Shown here: positions 12,111 through 22,348 of the stretch, in pieces
Numbering within the stretch: position 1 is the first letter of the stretch
Layout: each line of letters begins with the position of its first letter
DNA from: Alentia gelatinosa
Lineage: Eukaryota; Annelida; Polychaeta; Phyllodocida; Polynoidae
Direction: 5' to 3'
Length of the DNA: 64,000 nt
Assembly (NCBI GenBank): GCA_950022655.1
Contig: OX465579.1
Coordinates: 75,651,193 to 75,715,192, forward strand
Made by a program: the position numbers and the translations under genes
The notes under the pieces: generated by a model
What the model was told of the DNA's origin: nothing
What the model saw: the letters and a program-made list of their open reading frames with translations, nothing else
Databases searched by the model: none

Positions 12111-13689
12111 TACGAGTGCAAGTTGGAAAGTGGGCGGGTGTGCGTTCGGATACTGGCAGATACTGTGTGTGTAAGGGGGGAGGGGCATTACACAGCACGT
12201 GAGAAGCCTAAAGATGCTCATGCTAACAGTGTCGCTAAGGGTGCGGGACGAAACAGTACCACCTGTCAGTGTCACACCTCACCCCACCACACCTCCACGC
12301 CCGCTTTGTGTCTATGGATTTCCATTCGCCCGCCCACAAGTGTCTTCCAAGTCTGCCGAGGAAATGCAATGGGAAGGACACAGTGTGTTTCTTAGCCGCG
12401 CGCCAACCTTTTCTCTCCGCAGTCGGAGGAGGTTGTTAAGTTTCCACTGTGCAAACAATGTGTGGCCACTGGCCACATGTCTACATTAGCGCAGGGCTCA
12501 CACAGTGTAGTCACATAAGAAGTCTGTGGAGGGTATTCAGCCTGTTGATGCAACTCGCCTTAGTGCGGACATCTTATATTCACCTTTCGAAAGTACCCTA
12601 GGAGCTATTCCTAAAATCATTCCTGAGAATGTTCCTTACTTTGGCTTAGGTTAGGTTCTCATCTTAAAATAAAAGCCTACTCTGACCAATGATAAACATG
12701 GCGGCTTATGGCGATATGATACTTAATGATGCATTAGAGGATCTTGAATTTCATTCAGGGCGCTGGAAATACGGACTTGTTGATAACTAAGATTACTCGT
12801 CTCTAGAGGACATTATCGAGACAATTTTTAGGAACAGGCCCTGGCTGTATTCGGCTCTCGGTGTTCCACTGTTTCACAAAGGGCATCGAACGAACGCAGC
12901 TCGTGGCACAAATGAACGCTAGGAAGATGTCACCTGATCTCACACCCGACCAGAGTGCCTTCTCAAGATCTTTTTCTCAGAAATTTGTAAATGCGGTGTG
13001 CCGCCGTCGAATCAGGTGCCTCTTTCACTTCCATCTTTTGACGACATCAAAGGTTTCGCATGTTCTGTCACTACTGAGTATTTCTAAGAAGTTCACTCGT
13101 GTCTTTTTATCAAAGGCTGGATGCTGTGCTCGGTGGTTGCACATATATGTAACTCAACCTAAAAATCTGAACCAGTAAACTCCAGCAAGGCTTTGATTCA
13201 GACTGTAGTTTACTTTTATCACCTGTACTTTGAAGACATTTGATGCTTGATACCATACTACAGATAAAGCAGCAATATTCGTGTAAAATCGTAAATGAAT
13301 TTTTAACCTTCATAGTATCAACCACGTTTGTATCACTTGCCGATGCAATTTAGGAAAGTCAAGGTTAAGGACAAGTTGGGGTTAAATTACTAGTAGTAGA
13401 AGTCCTCAAGTTCATGGCTATAACTTAAAGCTCTGGCAATGCAATACTTCCGTACTGATATTTCGGAATATGAAATTCTTCAGAGGACAGAAATAACAAA
13501 GGGAACTGTCCTCATTGAGAACGCTGACACAATGTAGGGCTGGCAGTGCTTGTAGTATAGAGACATTTCCCTCTACATATCGCCATTCATAACCACGTAT
13601 TGAGGTGACGGTCTAAGTACGAGCGGCACCTTGTTCTAAGGTCGTGTTGTGTGGGAACGAGCCACATGGTGACCGCCGCTCTCAACCAT
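12111..13689. other. Intergenic DNA, nothing recognised
   Basis: Moderately GC-rich to about 12,480, then AT-rich. Several 60-105 codon frames overlap, but none has recognisable domains or matching splice sites. Confidence 0.5.
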
Positions 13690-14181
13690 ACCTCCTCCCC
13701 TGCTAGCCCCATCCGCCGCTGAGTTTTAAACCAGGCTGATGGCACAGTACACCAGGCCTCACCAAACAGCTGCTGAGTTGTATACCATTCTGCATGGCAG
13801 AATGCTGGGTTATACCAATCCTACCTGATTTAACGGCAAGGTGCTCTCTTAGCCAAGGCTAACTCCACTATAGGCACTGGATTTTACAGGGTCTGTATGA
13901 CAGAGTGCTGTGTTACAATGGGGAAGCGAAGCTATGTGAATTATGTAGCAGACAAATAAGGTGGTGGTGGTCGGACCAAGTTATTCTCATTGAGTGGGTT
14001 TCTGATTTTATCTCACCCTCTATACATGATCAGACACATCATTAATCAATTATAAAAATAACGCAATTACCCATTCAGTATTTGCGTACACTACTTTCAC
14101 GGCCATGGGGTATGAGTTCCAAATGTTAAGCCTATGGAGAATAATACTGGGACGAGATAATAAACAAGTCTATACTTAGCA

Positions 14182-14328
14182 GAAACCGAACGAGAGTTAG
14201 ACTTGACAATGTTTATGCCACGACGGGAAGGTCGTGTATTACTACACGAGGCGTAGCCGAGTGTAGTGAGGAGCAGACCTGACCAGAGTGGCATAGACAT
14301 TGACAAGTCTAACTCGAGTTCGGTTTCG
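14182..14328. repeat. Hairpin H3 with GAGGCG-TAGCCGAG core
   Basis: The arms run from GAAACCGAACGAGAGTTAG to CTCGAGTTCGGTTTC around the core ACACGAGGCGTAGCCGAGTG. It is homologous to H2 at both ends and the core, but with different central arm sequence that is still complementary within this copy. It abuts the MITE-B body at 14,331. Confidence 0.85.
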
Positions 14329-14330
14329 TA

Positions 14331-14549
14331 TTTATCCTACCCCATCTATGCTTTTGTATTACTGTTAAAAAGATAAATATTGAGTCAACGACCAACAGAA
14401 CTTTTTTCATAGTAGCTGACATCCTGCTCTCTGATTGGTCAATATTGTTATTACTCTAGTGGCATAACAAACACTTTATGTCACGGCCTGCCACATAAAA
14501 TTTCCCTATGTTAAGCCTATGGCGGTTTTTTATTAGGGGTAGGATAAAG
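14331..14549. mobile_element. MITE-B body, copy 2 (both termini present)
   Basis: The left end TTTATCCTACCCCAT and right end ATTAGGGGTAGGATAAA are inverted copies. The inside holds CTGATTGGTCAATATTG, CTCTAGTGGCATAACAA and ATGTTAAGCCTATGG, shared with 6,066-6,330 and 41,851-42,001. There is no transposase ORF; it is a non-autonomous DNA-transposon-like element. Confidence 0.8.
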
Positions 14550-15412
14550 TACATTACTGGTTCACACCAGCCTGCCCTACCAGCCACTCCGGTTTACGTC
14601 AGCCTTTATGACTGTCAGCTTGCCCCACCAGCTGGATGATTTTATGCCAGTCTGTACAGTATCATGCTATGTTACATAATACTGCTCCACCGGTTGCTAA
14701 GTTTTAACCGGTGCGCATAATTCACTATACACATATACTATGGCAGGTGGCATCATGAATTGTGACATTTGTATAGCAAGCCTATATATAGTCTATGTTG
14801 TTAATAATTTACAAATCTAAAATAACCAGTAGTTCATAAATAGTTATCAGAACTTTCTGATATTTACAGAATTATAGACAGGACTCAGCCAACTAATTCT
14901 ATGTATTATTGATGATTCCGTGACATTTTCCGAAGGATTCTGAAGACACAAAAGACAGCACTCTCCTGCAATGCCTCATGAAATGCCATATGACATTCTT
15001 ATGTATGGTACAGAATTATGTTATGCCCAACCTGCCCTACCAGTCGCTGGATTTAAGGCCAATTTATACAGCATAGTGCTGTGATATGCACCTTGTCCCA
15101 AGTTTTATACCAGTATCTGTAGTACAATCTGTGTCACACCTACCTACTTTTCACAACACTTTTTTGAATACCCCGTACTAATCCATCTTGCCCAACCTTA
15201 TTTCATGTCACCTCATTCGAACCACTCTATGCCACCCAACACTGACCTAATAGATGATACCCTATTGCCATCCCATGCTGCAAAACCCATGGCAGCCCAC
15301 ACGTCCCTATCCACACTACCCTGCCCTACTGACGCTGTTCCATGCCACCCATGCTTTGAGGTCTCTACCCTACCCACCACTGTGCCGTTCCTATGAATAT
15401 ATCTAAAGTAGG

Positions 15413-15626
15413 GTTCACACGATGGGATTCATGTATCTCAAAGGGTGTTTGTCTGAGACAAATTCTGCTTAGATTTGGTATTCATACACAATTTCTTTCT
15501 CTAAATTGTACGGTTCCATTTCCCCGGGACATGTTTTCCCCCTGCCATTGCGGCAGTTACACCTAAAAAGGAACAGAATCTCATGAGATTTTGAACCTTG
15601 TGAGGTACATGAATCCCACTGTGTGA
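15413..15626. mobile_element. MITE-C, copy 1
   Basis: The left end TTCACACGATGGGATTCATG and right end CATGAATCCCACTGTGTGAG form a ~27-bp terminal inverted repeat with a few mismatches. Internal blocks TGTCTGAGACAAATTCTGC, AAAAAGGAACAGAATCTC and ATGAGATTTTG recur at 20,874-21,285, 36,821-37,590 and 38,617-38,815. No ORF of its own. Confidence 0.85.
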
Positions 15627-18600
15627 GTCAGCTGACTCATACAAAACCTTTATTTGGCTACCATGGCTACGAAACACACAAGAATAGGCGATCCGACCCA
15701 CATGGGCCCATACTCTTGTATTCCGTGTCATGGGTTGTACAGAAACTGGATACCACATATAAGAGAGGGTACCGTGGAAAGTTTCTTAATTCAAAAATGG
15801 AATATTAGAATGTTTCTCTCATACGTTTGCTATGAACGTATATTTCTATGCCTCTTATCAGGATCATATCCCTCACTGTTAGTCATACTTTAGTCACTGA
15901 CTTCGGGTTGTCAAGATGAGGACATTAATTGTACTGAGCCGAATGGTGTTTGGGTACCTGATAGTTAGACAAATAACAATTTTAGCAAATGTTTATCGAA
16001 ACTTCGAAATATTAGGTTATAGATAATCAGTTTTAAGTAAATAATATTTTAACATAGCTTTCATAAAATATAGGTGAAATTTGCTCACCTTATAGATAGA
16101 TTCTAAAGGAGAATGACAGTGCTCAGGTGAGATATCTCAGCCATTCGAGGCTCTCCTTCCAGCAGATGACATTTGAGGGTTAATTTATGCATGCTCTAAT
16201 GTAAATGCACGTCTGTCGCCGGTACACGGCCGCTGCCCACGTTCCCATTAGCGCCAAATACCTGTCACAATGACAAGCCTGCCGTGGAGTAGGCACTGCT
16301 GGGAATATTGGATATCTGGTGGTGATGGGTGGAGCAGGGGGGAATCGATCGTCCCACCTGGCCAGTTCAAAGACGCGCTTCCACAGGTGTATTCTAGCGG
16401 CAGGACAGGCGGTGCCTTTTGAAGTGTACCCTTCACCGTCGCCGAGCTATGTGTATGTGATTTATTCTGGTGGTTATTCACTGCTTGAGAGTTCTTGGTG
16501 TGGATCGGGTATGTAGAGGACTTGAATGGTTTATGTGGAGAGCGAGGATTCAGGAAAAAACTTCTCACACTCTACGATGATCGGTTCATACGTGGCAAAC
16601 AAAGAATATGGCATTGGCGAACGCTGGGCAAAAAAGTGCCTTGGTAGATCATGTTTCTTTTCTCTATTTTTTTTAAATGTTGTCTGCTGCGAAACCATTA
16701 TCCTCTAGAGGCTACAGTCTTTGCTCCCATTGTGAAGGCTTTGAGGCGACGCACCTAAACAAGTGTTCAAACCACTGTCATTAGATCAAATACAGGTTTA
16801 ATGCATTGTGTGTTTTAGTGAAAAAAGCGCTGCGTATGCGTATGTCAGAACGAGGCTACGACGAACGCCGGAGCGCGGGCTATACTCACGTCATCCAGCC
16901 CTTTCACAAGACGCAAAGACATGCCTTTTGTCTCACTCCTCATTCTGTTGTTTTTAAGCTTCGTCCTTCTTGCACATTCGCTAATGTTCTATTATAATAA
17001 GACAGCGTAGAGGCGGTCTTAAAAGGTGTCAACCTCAAAGTAGCTGTCAGCTCAATTGATTCTCTATGTCATCCGAGTCTTGGAAAACAGTGACGCCTTG
17101 AAAACAAAGACACCGCAAGCCAATTGTGAGCACATTACAATCTGATACCTGTGCGCATTTTCTTTCTACTTCTGACTTCAATCAAGACAACCATTGCACA
17201 ATAAAACACCCCCTCTCTTCTATCCCCTCCATGGCCGCTCCAGGGAGGTGGGCATACCAAGGATCGCTGCCGAGGCACTAGACATTCAGTGGTTGCGTCC
17301 TGGGTAAAGTGGCAGATGGGCTAAAGTGATTGAGGCAGCGCCAAGTGGCAGGTGATTTGCCCTTTGTTCAGCCGCGTCTCGATTCCTGGGCGCCTCTTCT
17401 CGATGGCTGGGCGGAGGGCTGAGGACGGGGTGGGGTTGCTCTGTGGGAGATGTTTTAATGTTGAGGAGTTGAGGCGGGGGTGCTGAGGCTGAGGTGTGTG
17501 GCATTGGGGTTGGGGTGCATGAGAAAAGACAGAGGAGAGGTTGAGAAGAGCGGTTTGAGATTATTTCCCAGGCAGAGCGCATGGCTTTTCTTTATACCCT
17601 TACACCAACCACACATCACCACCCCCAATACCTGAGGGTTGAAGGGGAATACAAGGTAGGGGGGATACTGAGAGGAAGGTGGCGGTGAATATGGTATAAG
17701 TGCCCAGGCATCTATCTGAGACCCACCTAAACAAAAAGATCTCCGGTTACTTTGCCAGCCAGTGAAGGCTGAAGAATAGGAATAATGATCGGTGTGTTTA
17801 TATATAGGCCTACCCGGAGAGGGGAGACGGGTTTTATGAGGTGCTTTGGTTGCCAACCCGCCGCACGCTGTTCGCATGATACCACAACTCACCTTTGTGT
17901 TTGGCGCTGGAGACACTTAGATAGACTCATCAACTTATGTCTCGAATGGGCTCGATACAAAACATACAATACAGCAGGTAAAATTGGCCACGTTTTAGAT
18001 AATAATTTTAGAGAAAGGTCGTCTGCTTCAGAGAATATGGCATTGAAATGTCGGTTGCGTAAGACAATGTAGGTAGACACCCTCATTGAGGATTATGCCT
18101 TTTTGTTTTATCTCGTCGTATCAATGACTGTTTTAAAAGAGCTGACGATGAGACACAATCTGATGAATAATGTTATGCTGTAATAATTCTAATGATCATA
18201 TCATGGCGAAATCATTTAAGGGAATAGCAACTTTGTACACACCAATAATAATTATGTTATCATGGGCGTGATATCTTGGACCATTTGCATCTGATATTCA
18301 GAAATTCCCTTAGCAACAAATTTTATCATACGAATACAAAGATTTATCGGAAAATGGCAGAAAATCATTGAATTGATCCGAGAACCGAATTCGGAACCTT
18401 GTGTTCTAGGACCCCGTACAAAGCGGAACTACATTCTATTGCCTAGTAATATCAGAGAGAGAGAGAGCCTCTAACCAACCATGGTAGCATGCTGTGCTCC
18501 CAAAAATTGTTTCAACCTAGACTACATCAGACAGTAATGTTTTATCATTTAGGCATACTGGCAATAGATTTACTCGAATCTATAGGGCTTATCTTATTTA

Positions 18601-19149
18601 AAAATGATTCAAATATCCTTTGCGACAGAAACTAAATATGCAATATCCACACTTTTAAGCCTTATAGAGTCATATGTTGGAGGAACATACATGCACTTCA
18701 CTCATTGGAATCATGTCACATTGATCATAACCACACGGGGGTCCACGGATTCTTGCCCCCCGGGGAATTATCCCCCTCTATTAATAGTTAGGCTTCATAA
18801 AAGCGCGCAGGTGATAAATGTAACTTGAGACTTGAGAAGTTTTAACATGCCATTCGGCACGTCGTTGACATATATAAATTTGCCCGCTGTTTCTGCCCCT
18901 ATTCCATTAAACCTACATTCAGTACCCCCTGAACCCCGTAGCCACTCCCTGGCCCGGGGCATGGGCACGGAGGGGTGTGTGGGGGATCCCTCGCCTTGGC
19001 CGTCGCTCAGTCACCTCTCAGCGATCCCAGGTGTCGCTCCACACAGAGGACGCCCCTGGCGGTAACACCTGAGTGCCGGCGGGACGCTAGCGCACTCTGT
19101 CCTGCACACTCCCCGAGGCAGCCTCGGCCTGTGATGTGAAACGTAATGG
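15627..19149. other. Intergenic DNA, nothing recognised
   Basis: Several 60-150 codon frames exist (for example around 17,455-17,916 on the minus strand and 17,785-18,072 on the plus strand) but overlap each other and lack motifs. Composition shifts from AT-rich to GC-rich near 17,200-17,700 and 18,900-19,140. No gene is supportable. Confidence 0.5.
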
Positions 19150-19299
19150 GCTACCTGCCCCCTCTCGAGGCTCAGTCACCCTACCCCAGGCTCAGTCACC
19201 CCTCTCCAATTAAAGTCAGTCACCCTGTCGATGCTCATTCAGCACTCTCCAGGCTCAGTCACCCCTCTCCAATTCAGCTCAGTCACCCTCTCTATATTC
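19150..19299. repeat. Minisatellite, left part of the 20-bp GGCTCAGTCA array
   Basis: A diverged ~20-bp unit (GGCTCAGTCACCCCTCTCCA and variants) is repeated. The same unit resumes at 20,072 after an intervening LINE insertion, so the two parts were once contiguous. Confidence 0.8.
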
Positions 19300-20065
19300 T
19301 AACGTTTCGAAAATTAAGAAAATTATTCGACACAACGAGCGCCATAAAAATAGTCAGGACCTGCATTATCCCAATATCTGACCATTGTTCGTTTCCCCTG
19401 AAAAACACACCCGAAAAATTCTCAAAAAAGATAGATAAATGTATTTATAACATAATAAGAGTAGCATTGGGCCGAGAAGCCTATGTGAATAATATACCGA
19501 CTAGTAATACGATATTAAGAGAAAAATGTGAGATTATGGTAATTCGGGAAAGAAGATTAATGCTACTATTAGGGATAATCAGAAATCTTCACGATCTAAA
19601 ATTAATAGAGCATCGAGAACCCAATCTTAACAGAATCACAAGAAATTCGATGAAAGTGAACATTGAGCTACCGCGTCCAAAAAAAGAAAAATTCTTGAAG
19701 TCACCCTTCTATGTTGGGGCCTCTAAATGGAACATGCTGTCTAATATATGTCAAAGAACTGCAAACGAAAATGTGAAGTCTTTTAGAGAAGAATCCTTAT
19801 CTAAAATCAGACAATACATAAGGTAATGTGTAACAAAAAGGGTGAACAGCTTCTTCTGATATATCAGCTGCCATACGGTAACATATCCTGTACTGTGAAG
19901 TCACTCTGACTGTAACGTCATTGTTATTATTGTATGCACAACTCATTGTATGTACCATCTATCAGATTTCTGTTTGTATTCATGAAATCCGCATGATTGT
20001 GTGGAAGAGCGATGATTAAGTTTGTCGAACTCAATTTGGATAATAAAAAAAAATATATATATATA
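19300..20065 (+). mobile_element. 5'-truncated LINE with intact reverse-transcriptase C-terminus
   Basis: An open frame from ~19,300 to the stop at 19,824-19,826 encodes ~175 residues typical of the post-catalytic C-terminal region of non-LTR reverse transcriptases. An LRKLFDT..A...VRTCIIPI-like segment is followed by a basic PRPKKEKFLKSPFYVGASKWN block, and the frame ends in FREESLSKIRQYIR. About 240 bp of 3' tail follows, ending in A/AT-rich sequence. Candidate target-site duplication TATATTC occurs at 19,293-19,299 and 20,066-20,072. The catalytic domain and endonuclease are absent, so it is not autonomous. The uninterrupted frame suggests a fairly recent insertion. Confidence 0.8.
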
Positions 20066-20071
20066 TATATT

Positions 20072-20790
20072 CAGGCGGCACTTCCCAGGCACAGTTAGCA
20101 CTCTCCAGGCACAGTCAGTCCTCAGGCTCAGTCACCTCTCTCTCTCTGTTCAGTCGCCACTCTGTATGCACTAACCAGCCCCAGTCAGCACTCCTCAGTT
20201 AGCACTCAAAAGGCCTAATCAGCACTCCACAGGCTCAGTCAGCACTCCCCAGGCTCAGTTTGTACTCCCCGGGCCCAGTCAACACTCCACAACCTCAGTC
20301 AGGCTCCCAAGGCTCAGTCAGCACTCCAGGGCTATGCTCAGTTACCACTCCCCGGGCTCAGTCAGCACTCCCTATGCTCAGTTACCACTCCCCGGGCTCA
20401 GTCAGCACTCCCTATGCTCAGTTACCACTCCCCGGGCTCAGTCAGCACTCCCTATGCTCAGTTACCACTCCCCGGCCTCAGGCGGCACTCCCTATGCTCA
20501 GTTACCACTCCTCGGCCTCAGTCAGCACTCCCTATGCTCAGTTACCACTCCCAGGGCTCAGTCAGCACTCCCTATGCTCAGTTACCACTCCCCGGGCTCA
20601 GTCAGCACTCCCTATGCTCAGTTACCACTCCCTGGGCTCAGTCAGCACTCCTCAGGCTCAGTCACCCCTCACTTGGGCTCAAGTCACCCCTCTCTAGGCG
20701 CAGTTACCCTTCCATGGGCTCAGCCCATGTCAATTAACCTATTATCCCTTTTCCGGTGTCAGTCACCCTTCTCTAGGCTCGATCAGCTGT
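20072..20790. repeat. Minisatellite, right part of the 20-bp array
   Basis: Degenerate GGCTCAGTCAGCACTCCCCA units flank a homogeneous core at 20,335-20,654. Units decay toward both edges, as expected of an array homogenised in the centre. Confidence 0.9.
20335..20654. repeat. Homogeneous 40-bp tandem repeat, 8 units
   Basis: Eight head-to-tail 40-bp units begin at 20,335 and every 40 bp after (GTTACCACTC at 20,341, 20,381, 20,421 and so on to 20,621). Each unit is two diverged 20-mers (GCTCAGTTACCACTCCCCGG and GCTCAGTCAGCACTCCCTAT). No stop occurs in any forward frame, so all three frames encode the same 40-residue repeat. This is a consequence of the repeat, not evidence of a protein. Confidence 0.95.
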
Positions 20791-20791
20791 G

Positions 20792-21401
20792 AAATGCACA
20801 TATATACCGATTTCGGAACATCTTTGTTAGCGACAAAGGAACAGAACTTTGTCTCAGGCGAGGCATCCTAAAGTGGGATTCACACGATGGGACAAATGGA
20901 TCTGAGACTGGTGTACTTCATACCTTTGCAACAGTCGGCTACTACTCCCAGCTGGGTACAAAGTTTCACAGATTGGGGTGTCCTACAGTCTCAGGGTAAC
21001 ATGGCGGATTCAAATCACATGGGAAGTCTTAACAGGTACATAGTCTCACCCCTACACCCCTACACCCCTACACAGGGTACCTGCTTAAAGTCAAAATCTC
21101 ATGAGATTCTGTTCCTTGTTAGGGGTGTCTGTCGCCAACAATTGCAAGAGAAAAAAGTTGTTTCAGCAATGAGGAACCCTGTCATTCACACAAGGAGATT
21201 GTGTTCCAGTACCAAATCTCAACATGATTTGTCTCAGAAAACGGCCTGTGACGTATGTGAATCCGACCGTGTGAATCCCAATTAACGGAGTTGGCCCTAG
21301 TCGGTAGTCATGAGACAGTTAGGCAAGAAACAAAGTACCGTTCCTTTGTCGCCGACAAAGGTACATGTACATCGATGTTCCGAAATCGGTAGATGTGCAT
21401 T
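20792..21401. mobile_element. Outer TIR element with ~60-bp ends, nesting a MITE-C
   Basis: The left end ATGCACATATATACCGATTT...GGAACATC...GCGACAAAGGAAC is repeated inverted at 21,334-21,401 (GTTCCTTTGTCGCCGACAAA...GATGTTCCGAAATCGGTAGATGTGCAT, with a short insertion). Between the arms lies a complete MITE-C-type element, so MITE-C jumped into this one, or the two form a composite. Confidence 0.8.
20874..21285. mobile_element. MITE-C, copy 2 (long version)
   Basis: The ends AAGTGGGATTCACACGATGGG and CCGTGTGAATCCCAATT are inverted copies. The right half (CAAAATCTCATGAGATTCTG, AACAATTGCAAGAGAAAAAA, CTGTCATTCACAC) is the reverse complement of 38,617-38,815. The ~400 bp length compared with ~210 bp for copy 1 suggests an internal insertion or a dimeric form. 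Confidence 0.75.
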
Positions 21402-22189
21402 GGACAATGTTCATTGTGAAGTATAAAGCTTGTTTTTTTGGTTTAGTGAGTAACGCTCCAGTATCAGACTTATTGACTACCTTACCCTACTATCTGTAAC
21501 TGTCTTGGGTACTTTTGTTGATAAGATTATCAAATTATATGGTAAACACTGATTAAAGGTATGATTACAAACAAATTAAAATACATGCATATCTACACTT
21601 GCACAGCTAAAGGCCAGGGTCAAATTTACAATTTCTACACTACTATGAAGTCGCCGATTTTTATATCCCTATCTGAGTATCCCATCTTAGATCTTTTAAG
21701 TCAATGTTAAACCTGCGTTAATATAATGCATTCACAGAAAAAACATTCTTAAATATAAGGTTTTATTTCACGTTTGTTTGCCACCTTTTCCATTTATTTC
21801 TCTTTGCTTCTGTCTCCTCAAACCCCCTATAACTGCCTTCCACACTCCTCTTTCGTTTTTGACAGACCCTTCATTAACACATTCACAACCTCCCTCCCCT
21901 TACTTTCTCACCTAATAATATCCTATCCGCCAACCCCCTACCTTTCCTTTGCAATCACGACCAAAGCACCGAGCACTCTCACTCAACACTAAAATCCGAT
22001 GCCGCTTTATTCCCCTCTTTCTTCTCCTGTTTCCCGACATCTCCGCTGCCCCTATTCATTCCCCAAAGCCCCTTCTAACGCACCCACCCACCACTCCCTC
22101 CCACCACCCTCTCCCATCCGCGTGATTAAGCCCATCTTCTTGAGATTCAAAACCAATCAGGTGTGCTATAACGTGGCGCTGAAGGTGCT
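21402..22189. other. Region upstream of gene 1, nothing recognised
   Basis: AT-rich to about 21,780, then C/T-rich. No clear promoter element was located. The pyrimidine-rich stretch at 21,990-22,218 leads into a splice-acceptor-like CTTTATCTGCAG. Confidence 0.5.
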
Positions 22190-22218
22190 ATGCTGCACTC
22201 TGTGTTCTTTATCTGCAG

Positions 22219-22348
22219 TCCCGGCGGCGGCGGCGATAGTGGTTGCCCGGCCACACCTCCGAGCGGCGGCGGCGGTGGCGGTGGAGGCGGTGGTAGCAGT
22301 AGGGCGGGAAGTGGCAGCCCAGACCCAGGAACACCGCTGGCGAATAAG
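22219..22348 (+). CDS. Gene 1, candidate upstream exon encoding a Gly-rich N-terminus
   Basis: Acceptor-like TTCTTTATCTGCAG precedes and donor AATAAG|GTAGGT follows. The open frame encodes a poly-Gly stretch of ten residues, then SGSPDPGTPLANK, and ends in phase 0, which matches the next exon. If there is no upstream exon, the in-frame ATG at 22,190 could serve as start instead, reading through the apparent acceptor. The Gly codons are mostly GGC/GGT, so the length of the run may vary between alleles. Confidence 0.55.

Larger units (their letters stand above)
13690..15160. repeat. Degenerate ~60-65 bp satellite array, interrupted
   Basis: The theme CTGCCCTACCAGC..CTG.GTTTTATACCAG.CTGTA.AGCA.A.TGCTGTGTTATA recurs in diverged form around 13,700-13,920, 14,560-14,740 and 15,020-15,150. 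Hairpin H3 and a MITE-B body (14,182-14,549) sit inside the array, so they arrived after it expanded. Unit boundaries are approximate. Confidence 0.6.

Noticed and set aside
11425..12198. 257-codon minus-strand ORF, Thr-rich
   Set aside because: It lies in simple GGT/ATG-type sequence, is open on both strands and has no motif. Treated as a low-complexity artefact.
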